From IMG/VR virus record IMGVR_UViG_3300008267_000048, positions 1-60,444 of that record: DNA of 60,444 nt. One strand, given 5' to 3'. The notes under the pieces are model-generated. The model did no database searches. It was not told the DNA's origin and was given only the letters and a program-made list of their open reading frames with translations. Source of the stretch: a virus. Positions 46,001 to 53,200 of the stretch are shown here, in pieces (the first letter of the stretch is position 1; every line of letters begins with the position of its first letter). A program made the position numbers and the translations under genes.

Positions 46001-49000
46001 TTTAGTAAAAAGATATCTTAATAATGTTTCTGATTATACTGAGTTAGTTAAATTAGAGTTACTAGAAGAAATTGGATTTGATGAAACTAGTACTGGTGAG
46101 TATGTTCCAAGAGATAAAGAAAGCATTGGTAAATTATTGTCTCTTGTAAGAAACAACTTAGATAGAGAAGAATCTTACAGTGATGAGATGCTTAACTTTA
46201 TTGATGCCTTAGATAGTGGTCAGTTATTACATGACTTATCATTACATCCAGAAGCATTAAAAATTGAGAAACTTTTATTGTCTCTGATTAACAAAAGAGT
46301 TATCAAACAAAAAGTAAAAGGAGAACCACTTGTACAAGTATCTTCTGCTTTTTATGAAAATAACTTAACAGAATCTCCTAAATTCAGAAATGCAACAGAG
46401 GCTGATAAGAAAAAATGGGTTGGTAGCAATTTACTTCCTACATACCATAAGATGACAGATGGTAAAACTGCAGCAATGAAGGTTATGATTGCATTACAGG
46501 GGGACTATGCTAACTTGTTAAATCTTGATTATAATGGACAAACTATTGAGACTCTAGATAGATTAAACCAAGCTATCAAAGATGATGAATGGTTAGATGC
46601 AAATAATGGTGCTAACAGAAAAGCAATAACTCTTGTAGGGGTTAGGATTCCAGTTCAAGGTCTAAACTCTATGGAGTTTATGGAAGTTTATGAATTCTTA
46701 CCAGCACAAGCAGGTAATATAATTATTCCTCCAGCAGAGATAGTTGCTAAGTCAGGGGGTGACTTTGATATTGATAAACTTACAATCTTCATGACTAACA
46801 TAGATCAGGAAGGTAAGCTTAAATCAAGACTGTTTAACAACACTACAGAGTTAAAGTCTCAGTTAGCTACTATAAAAGGTGATAAAGAGCAATCAATTAC
46901 TAAGGTATTTAAACAACAAAAAGCGGGAGTTGAGAATGACTTAATGAATGATATCAAAGAAATACTTGAACTTCCTCAAAATTTTGGATCCCTTGTTACA
47001 CCAAATGGAACTTTCCTACTGAAGGATATAGCAGATGATTTAGCAACAGATGTAATGGAATACAATCCATTTAAGAATTACATGACTGCTGAAACTAGAG
47101 AGCCTAAGAAAAATAAAAAAATAATTAGTGCTACCAGAGTATTAGAACCTTTATATAACTTATATAAACATGAGTCTAATATTGTTGGTAAGAAAACATT
47201 AGGTCTTGGTGCAGTAGAAAATACAATGAATGTATTATTAAACTCAATTGGAGCTTTAATGCCTAAAACATATACTAACTATAAAGGTATTTCAAGAGAT
47301 ACTAGTTTAGGTTTGAGACACAATACAAGAGAATTTAATAATGAAAAAAGAATTTCTTTATCAAACTTATATGATGTTGACAACACTAATAAAATAGCGG
47401 ATGTATTTTCACAAGCTATGAATGGTTGGGTAGATGTTGAAAAAGATGCATGGATTTTCTTTATCCAGGGTAACTATGAAGTAGCTCCAACATTATTATA
47501 TCTTATTAAAGCAGGTGTACCTGTTAAAGAAGCTATTTACTTTGTGTCACAACCATTAGTGAGAGAATATGTAGATGAACAACGCTTGGCTAAATCAACA
47601 TTTGGTGATGTATTAGGAAAAACTCCTGAAAACAAAGCCTTAGTTAAATATCAAGCTGCTTCTACAATTATTAATAAGTATTTTGATGCTAATGTTGTAC
47701 CAGCAAAAGGTACATCTGAAGAAAGATTCAGGGCTGCTACTAATTTGTTTAACAAATTTATGGCTGATAGAAAAGATAAAGTTTTTACAGAAAAAGAAAT
47801 GCGTGATTTAATTAGAGATTCTAAAAGAACACCTTCTGAAAAAATGTCTGACTTATCTTTAACTATGTTTATGCACTATTTAGATATTGAAGACCAGATT
47901 AAAGGTATCACACAGATTAAAATGAATGCTAATCCTGATACAAATATTAAATCTGTAATATCTGATATTGAAACTTCAGAAGGAAGATTAGAAAACTTAG
48001 AAAACAATCCTGAGTTACAGCCTATAATTTCTGCATTAATGAGTGATTCAGTTATCAGCTCATTCTTTAATAATAAACTAGCATTATCTTTAGCTGCACC
48101 ATTATTTAAGTTAAGATATAACAGTGCAATCCGTAAATTTATTAAAGGAAAAGATGACGCGGGTGATTTATTACAAGCTGTTATATCAACATTTGGTGAA
48201 GCAGGTAGAGATAATTATCTAAACACATTTAGAAATGATTTAGTAACCTATATTTTTCAAAACACACTTGTTAAGACAGATATTAAAAAAGGTTACATGT
48301 CATATGATACAAAAGAATTACCAGCAAAACAAATGGTATCTGATAACTTTGGAGCTTTTGTAAAAACTAATACTGATGGTTCTAAAACTTTGTTTTACAA
48401 TCTTGAAAATTTAGAAAAAGAATATCTATCTGAAAAGTGGAAAAACACATCTCAAAAACCTAATTACTATTCTAGCTTAGGTTTACATCCTCTTCCAGCA
48501 AATACTTTTACAATTGCAAAAGGTCAAAATAGTAAAGCATATGCAAGATTTGTAATGGAAAGAGAATATTTAAGATCAGTGTACCCTATTGCTGAAACAG
48601 GTTTAGACAAAGCAAACTATGAAGAATTTTTAGCAAACAGAGCATTGGATAATACTTTTAATGTTAACCATTTATTCTCTGATCCTAAAAATGCTTTTGC
48701 TATAAGACTGTATGATATAATCTTAACTAATCCTAAGCTTGTAAATAAATTTGATATTTTGTCTAAACTACAACTTGACAACAACACAGAAAACACTATG
48801 TTTAATCTTGAGTTAGTTGACCGTGACATTGATAATATCAAAGCAAATATCTATACTAAAAACTTATCTGACTTAGCTAATCCAGTTTTGTTAAAATCAT
48901 TAGCAACTGAATTAAGTTTAAGTGATCAAGAAATAGAAAATATAACAGACATATTCTCAAGACTTCCTTTATTTGCATACTTGCAATCAGGTATTAATAA

Positions 49001-50240
49001 GACTAAAGCTAACTTGGTTCCTTATGTAAGTACAAAACCTTTCTTGGATATTATGGATGATGCTGTAAAAGATTTCACAGGACTATTAGCAGACTCTGGT
49101 AAAGCTGAAAGAGTATTACAAGATTTCTATGATAAATTTAATACTCAAAACAGTTATGATAACAAAGACAAAAATAGATTCAAAAACTATTTTACAGATA
49201 TTAACTTTGACAAAATAGAATCTAAAGCAGTTACTCCTAAAGTACAAACTCCAACTGAAGGTAAAAAGAAAGAACTTTTTACATTTGAAAAAGGAATGGA
49301 AAAAAAATCATTTAGAGGTAAACCATTAAGCTTTGTAGATAAAATCCCTACTGCTAAAGATACTGTTGTTGCAATGCGTAATAATAGAACTACAGGCTTG
49401 ATTACTATTGATGCAAAAGCAATGGCTCAAAAATTTATTGATAAAGCTTGGACTAAACCTGCTAAACAATTAGATGATAGTTATGCAAAACCTTTATCAG
49501 AAAATGAATTTAAATCTGCTAATGAATTTTTTACATTTGCATTAATACATGAAGTTAAACATGATACTATTTTTAAACAAGAAGGTGAAAATACTGGTGC
49601 TTATGAAGATAGAATTAATCAAGCTGCTCTTGAAGATTTAAGAAAAAACTATAATACTCAACCACAAGCTGAGGCTGAAGTAGAAACTCAATACTTGATA
49701 ACTACTAATGAATCTAATGTATTTATATTTGATGATAGTAAAACTAAAACTGCAGATTACTACAGACAATTAACTAGTGCTAATTCTACAGTAGGTTTTG
49801 TATATAATGCAAGTAAACAAGAAATAGAAAAAAATCTTACACTACCAGAGCAGTCACTTTTAAGATTTGTTTCACCTGATACAGCACTACCATTTATCAC
49901 AAGTTTGGACACTAATTCTGATAACTTTAGTACTTTAGCATCTGAAAATTATCAAAGTATAAAAAACTATTTTGATAGAAAAATTCAAGAGCTTAAAAAT
50001 GCTAAGGACTCAGGATTCAAAATTGCACTTCCTATAGAAGGAATAGGTAATGTTAACAAAATGCCTGAAGAATTATTTGTATATTTAAGTAAGAGGTTAT
50101 TTGAAGAATTAGGTTATTTAAATCCTGGTTCTACAATGTATCAAGACATTAAAGAAATATTAAGTAATAAACAAGGTATATCAGATGATGAAATTCTAGC
50201 ATCATTAGGTTTTGAATCTGATCCTTTTAACTGTGTATAA
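40020..50240 (+). CDS. Virion RNA polymerase in a giant multidomain protein with two HExxH motifs (3,406 aa)
   Basis: DNA-dependent RNA polymerase of the single-chain crAss type, packaged and injected to transcribe early genes. The catalytic D2248-F-D-I-D2252-K lies in KSGGDFDIDKLTIF, preceded by GVRIPVQGLNSMEFMEVYEF and LPAQAGNIIIPPAEI. These blocks match the double-psi beta-barrel region described for phi14:2 gp66 (about 2,200 residues). A zincin motif H755-E-A-W-H759, with EEDIAEDF downstream, lies N-terminal to the polymerase. A second motif, H3177-E-V-K-H3181, lies near the C-terminus and is followed by an alpha/beta region (FKIALPIEGIGN) that I cannot name. The protein is therefore far longer than phi14:2 gp66. 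Proteolytic release of domains is an attractive but untested idea. Confidence 0.9.
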   Translation: MICSLNETQISDLYKITYKKLSGLKPSESFDLEGFIKDIYNRIEKAAGEEKALQYAQIIPTIVDVCKSNRDDINDKLVDSEFNFTSLSKTRRDFKDLDNVKKFFTNAVRKKSKKELQGELEHENFQLDNIDVVDPEPSELEKLRKAKIEFPNVTTFQYGAKNDPSKPETQKEEDVVTEDKKVFEKVIKKIIKSFNEKTADQNNPIIDGTEVFLKMMPADQLEDKHKLADDKTEQAKSFKGVVSVVTDAEGNYLYFDEAGNITDESRGTVVYQYIRRPYLLEDDLNQKKPAFFTITKSRSSLGVRIFKNTLVAAAKVAERLGLPSNIVLQQQKETMNGVYNMRKDIIDNGNSYVTQITGGSFGIVSSTRSKRINKDLQDTVKLTRENIIESKIVSSKGKNTGFFQFFTKINTEIFGELEIPINIQRGNFDQTLANKVADVITTKATNMGDTLSDSERIAYFELFLNNDKKKSKNNIFLKQTPGGPLTLTINNEVIQDEAIFTTETRDKIAEHLLKAIKYGTEKTGPANVTINNTAKTKQTYTDYEISGNTIKPFEADYIDFQLKYVKPQFTEEIAGAVAGFNPYLGYSIPDKFTEDPINFFDVATDSETLPAVRKKPTVEQNEVAKEAEKEKAEVVQKKRNSEKKETVDEIQQTFTHNWLNDLNVTVKGEQKTIISKDEADGFNRSKQLDNFIDKLFTTKEDKANAEAWWANSPLSKHISLNRISEIVNSDAFATFTGTGITLYEADGGTAVDLYHEAWHGFSQLFLTEEEKIKLYNDVKSYPKWANKSFFDIEEDIAEDFRDYARSKGKKAAPKGFLGNVFQRIYKFLENMFGKVSKKDLATRPRDIASVKELFDNLYQASEKPELLQNMQPSTDNMMFTQLNRSKAIVSVKDVVAKYEPFDSAESLKVVSYLDSMIPEIFNAVNEQKNTSSSPVRVLQTNGNRKHLYKVLENKIAERIEALKTDFAKKASEGLEINTQDLNQLPFLAKLLDNFGDITSSVEGKDQKGAIAFHMQNSRFKILANTFVELEEDPTDIEQSRIVRLDGGNIFSSREAASQETKTILSSIYKIDRNKTKVGVDDNGKPTLSVQYEIDPETGLYVLLDEKEMWSKVAKVLAGSFDKTEMYKRLSEGVMDNPEFLQLLSYLPNPEDADYKDKAEFDIETKFWQDLKKPRLSYVQLNLNITKSATDVISEARVQRTDFDRSKVLKDWEINFLTVAQSEFIVENEAGQRVLDLDKLVKYYKNNLKPSNVLEFLNALGIVMDTSNPTIASVVEDPNFMNKFAIGQIYDSLEQISKTYDKEKFKFLRNPLSYLKSSLPKTLDPGSKFDSSSRIKELANIQVRFSDKYSNFSAISPEGNRVWEHFLDNTFTRIMTSLNHAKSWQELTNPDADPNGLFRHMRYLAYDNNTYTRHSVLLKSLFNSLLDVNNPGGKKDNRLVIQNVAGTQLIDKKSNKSTGVSTASMDATSKYLQEIHTMLMNGVEEFMRHASKQMSQGIVLQKGIRTYDGKKSTNLYVDLEKFLPTSTDGERYAFNILAGYLSGEVNRIFKFSSDLKKYEQFTGYTRSVERKTGKVVMAGQALAAFEDVLSKETQEKIYKIVDSAVKNKETDFDFSDIYENNPTLTVEIKKDVAKYFGHITDELKNRLDQTKFIDPTLRARVDNKGVELTPDESDRTLLKAYAYNSWIHKFETAILGYGDFAQYNHSKEEFHKRNAGFGSGGLGFASDLKTRSFVNKMTKLFDKKAPRKPYDGTLTTAIIKEREIEKSVYYDEYYDALVKEYTKRFGDKAKAEELAETALKEYKGMKIGDGQGHISFESYRMLKNLEGNWLPEQEELYKKLANGEDVSTEDIVHYFPPYKLQYCGPMETTGLPLTSFHKFSLAPIVPGVAKKGTPLYNLHQKMMLNDIDYVLFESGSKVGHLGKGDEVYDKDGNILMNAPFTKNIVFTDFLKNQTEVNSEYKGKSIFSTQMRKLILDNLYENGAINSPNEEDVVSPLVKRYLNNVSDYTELVKLELLEEIGFDETSTGEYVPRDKESIGKLLSLVRNNLDREESYSDEMLNFIDALDSGQLLHDLSLHPEALKIEKLLLSLINKRVIKQKVKGEPLVQVSSAFYENNLTESPKFRNATEADKKKWVGSNLLPTYHKMTDGKTAAMKVMIALQGDYANLLNLDYNGQTIETLDRLNQAIKDDEWLDANNGANRKAITLVGVRIPVQGLNSMEFMEVYEFLPAQAGNIIIPPAEIVAKSGGDFDIDKLTIFMTNIDQEGKLKSRLFNNTTELKSQLATIKGDKEQSITKVFKQQKAGVENDLMNDIKEILELPQNFGSLVTPNGTFLLKDIADDLATDVMEYNPFKNYMTAETREPKKNKKIISATRVLEPLYNLYKHESNIVGKKTLGLGAVENTMNVLLNSIGALMPKTYTNYKGISRDTSLGLRHNTREFNNEKRISLSNLYDVDNTNKIADVFSQAMNGWVDVEKDAWIFFIQGNYEVAPTLLYLIKAGVPVKEAIYFVSQPLVREYVDEQRLAKSTFGDVLGKTPENKALVKYQAASTIINKYFDANVVPAKGTSEERFRAATNLFNKFMADRKDKVFTEKEMRDLIRDSKRTPSEKMSDLSLTMFMHYLDIEDQIKGITQIKMNANPDTNIKSVISDIETSEGRLENLENNPELQPIISALMSDSVISSFFNNKLALSLAAPLFKLRYNSAIRKFIKGKDDAGDLLQAVISTFGEAGRDNYLNTFRNDLVTYIFQNTLVKTDIKKGYMSYDTKELPAKQMVSDNFGAFVKTNTDGSKTLFYNLENLEKEYLSEKWKNTSQKPNYYSSLGLHPLPANTFTIAKGQNSKAYARFVMEREYLRSVYPIAETGLDKANYEEFLANRALDNTFNVNHLFSDPKNAFAIRLYDIILTNPKLVNKFDILSKLQLDNNTENTMFNLELVDRDIDNIKANIYTKNLSDLANPVLLKSLATELSLSDQEIENITDIFSRLPLFAYLQSGINKTKANLVPYVSTKPFLDIMDDAVKDFTGLLADSGKAERVLQDFYDKFNTQNSYDNKDKNRFKNYFTDINFDKIESKAVTPKVQTPTEGKKKELFTFEKGMEKKSFRGKPLSFVDKIPTAKDTVVAMRNNRTTGLITIDAKAMAQKFIDKAWTKPAKQLDDSYAKPLSENEFKSANEFFTFALIHEVKHDTIFKQEGENTGAYEDRINQAALEDLRKNYNTQPQAEAEVETQYLITTNESNVFIFDDSKTKTADYYRQLTSANSTVGFVYNASKQEIEKNLTLPEQSLLRFVSPDTALPFITSLDTNSDNFSTLASENYQSIKNYFDRKIQELKNAKDSGFKIALPIEGIGNVNKMPEELFVYLSKRLFEELGYLNPGSTMYQDIKEILSNKQGISDDEILASLGFESDPFNCV

Positions 50241-50242
50241 AA

Positions 50243-53200
50243 ATGGTTTGTGAAGTTAAATTAAAGTCAATCAAGTTTTTAGAAGATGAAAAAGCTACTA
50301 ATGATGTAAGAAAGATAATTGATATAGCAAAGTTTGATAAGCTCAACAGGAGTCTTACCAAACTTGCTGTTGATAAGTATGGTCTTGAGACTAATGGTGA
50401 AAATCTTTTTGAGAATAGAGAAATTAAAATCAAAGATGTAAGAACCTCTACATACAGAAGAGATACTTTTGTTACTATAAATAGAGCAGAGCCAAATGAT
50501 CCTTTATTTGAGAAACTTCAAGAACTAAAAGAAAGGTATGATCAAAGAAATGAAATAGCTAAAAATGCTATTTTGCCAGAAACTACTACACAAACACAAC
50601 CAAAATTCATTAGAGAAAAACAGGCTAATCCAGATTTTCCAGTTATTCCAATGGATTTAAATACTATTAATCAGCAACAATCAAAAGTAGTTGCTGAAGC
50701 TATAGCATCTAAATTAGCTGCTAAGATAGGAGTAAACTATCATACTGTTACTCCTGAACAAGCTACACAAATGCTTAAAAACAATCCTGTACCATATAGA
50801 GGTGAGCCAGCTTTCTTTTATAATGGTGCAGTATTTATTGTTGGGGATAATGTTAAACCAGGAATTCTCCTACATGAGTTTTCTCATCCATTACTTCAAG
50901 GTTTAAGAAAGACTAATGCAAAGTTGTTTAATAGCTTATTTGAACAATTAGCAAAGACAGAGGAAGGTTTAGGTATAATTGATTATGTGTCTAGAGCATA
51001 TCCAGAACTAGATGTTACTTCTGATTTATTCAAAGAAGAAGCATTAGCTTTTGCTTTACAATTAAAATCTTTAAATAAACTTGAGAAACAAATTGAGACA
51101 GAAGGTTTCCAGTCCTTTATAAGTAAGTTATTAGCTTCATTAAAACAGTTTTTACGTGATATATTTGGAAATGGTGTAAACTTGAAAAACCTAAATGAAT
51201 CCACATCTCTTGATGAGTTATCAGAAATGCTACTTGATGATACTATGTTTGATTTTAGTGAAGTAAAGTTAACAGAGGATGATCTTGTCATGTATGTTAG
51301 AGACATTTTTGATGAAGCAGACAAACTTTCACAAAGTGTTAATGCTTCTACACTACAAAACATAGTTAATGAGGTTTATGCTAGTCATGTTGGTATTGTT
51401 AATCAGATTAAAGACTTTAAGGCTGATAAGGTAACCAAAGAAATGTTACAAAGAACTTTGGATAAACAGGGAACAACAGAGTTTTTACCTGCTGTAAGAA
51501 AGATTCTTTCTGGATACCAAAACATAAACAATCTACAAGACTTGGTTAATGAAGACTTAGAAGACTTAGACAGAAGTAAACAAATGGCCGGGGCTTTAAT
51601 CAATAGTATTGATAGAATTAACTCATCCAGTGAGAATATTATCAAAGAACTAAATAACATCTCCAAACAACCTAATTTAATCAATAATAGAAACACTATA
51701 GCTTTATTAGGTATATATAAAAATACATCTCAAGCTTGGTTAAATATTGTTGATGAAATCAATACAGCTTTAGATGAGTTAGACATTGACAAAAATAGTG
51801 AGTTCTATACATTAGTTACAGGTATTGTTAATAATGCAACAGTTATAAACTCTAAGATTGCAGACATTTATAAAAGAGGTAATGTACAATTCTTTGTAGA
51901 AATTACAGGTTACATGAATGAGTTTGTAAACAAAGAATTAAAAGGTAACCTTGGTATTGCATTAAAAAAAGCTTATCCTGAAGACCAGTTAGAAGCTGCG
52001 GTAGATGATTTGTATAATAAGATTGTTCAACAAAGATTGAGTAATGAGGACTTACAAAAAATGTATAGTAAAGGTGTACCAGCAAATATTCTTCAAGAAT
52101 TTATTGACAAGTACAATAAATATATAGTTAGTAAAGACGATATAAAAGATGCACTTACAGGACATGCAAAAGATGTAAGTTGGTTCAACAGATGGTTGGA
52201 ATCTTATTCATCCAGTAATGATATTATAGTAGGACCATTAGCAATGTTTATTCAAAATCAAAGAACTGAGGTAGAGACTAAAGTTTGGAGAGCTTCTCAA
52301 GATTTTAGAAGTAAACTTGCTGATTTATTACCTAAAGTAAATTTTAATAAACTTAATCAGAATCAGATTTTAAATATGGTTTCTGGTAAAGACAAAATAT
52401 TTTACTTTAACAAAAAAACTAAAGCTTATGAGGCCAAAGAAGTTTACACATTTTTAAATGAGTTTGGAAATGGTTGGAGATTTGAGCTTGATAGACTAGA
52501 GTATGAGTATGAAGAAGCTAAAAAAACTGGTGATAAAGAAGCAATTGCTAAAGCTCTTGATGAATTAAGACAGTTTAATAAAGATTATATGTGGCAAGAA
52601 TACACATTAGATTTTTATGAAAAAGATGATGTATTTAAAAATTCTGAAATAGGGTCTTTAGCATATGCTGCAAGAAGATCCGCTCTTGATAATTACTTGA
52701 ACTTGCAAAACAGTTTGCAAAAAGAGTATGAAAGATTTGAAAAATACAGTGAATTACAGGAAGCCTTTAGAAGTTACCAAAGATTATATTCTTTACAAAA
52801 TGAAGATGGAACTGAGAAAGTTGATGATCCTGCAAAAGGTATTTATGATAAATCTATTGCTGAATTATTAATCAAACACAGACAAGAAACTAGTAAGTTC
52901 TATGAATGGGTTCCAATTACTAATTCATTAGATACTGCTTATAATGAGTTTATCACAGAGCTTCAATCAAAAAATATTAAAAAAGGTACTAAAGAATATG
53001 ACACTAAATTAAGAGAGTGGCAAAAACAAAACATTAGAGTTGTTTATTCTGAGAAATACTATGAGACAAGAACTAATTTATTTGAAAGACTTAAAGCAGT
53101 TCAAGATCAAATAAATTCACAATTAGGTACAACATACAATGTTTCTGATGAGTATAAAAAAATACTTGACATGTTGTATATGTACAAAGATGATTTTGGT

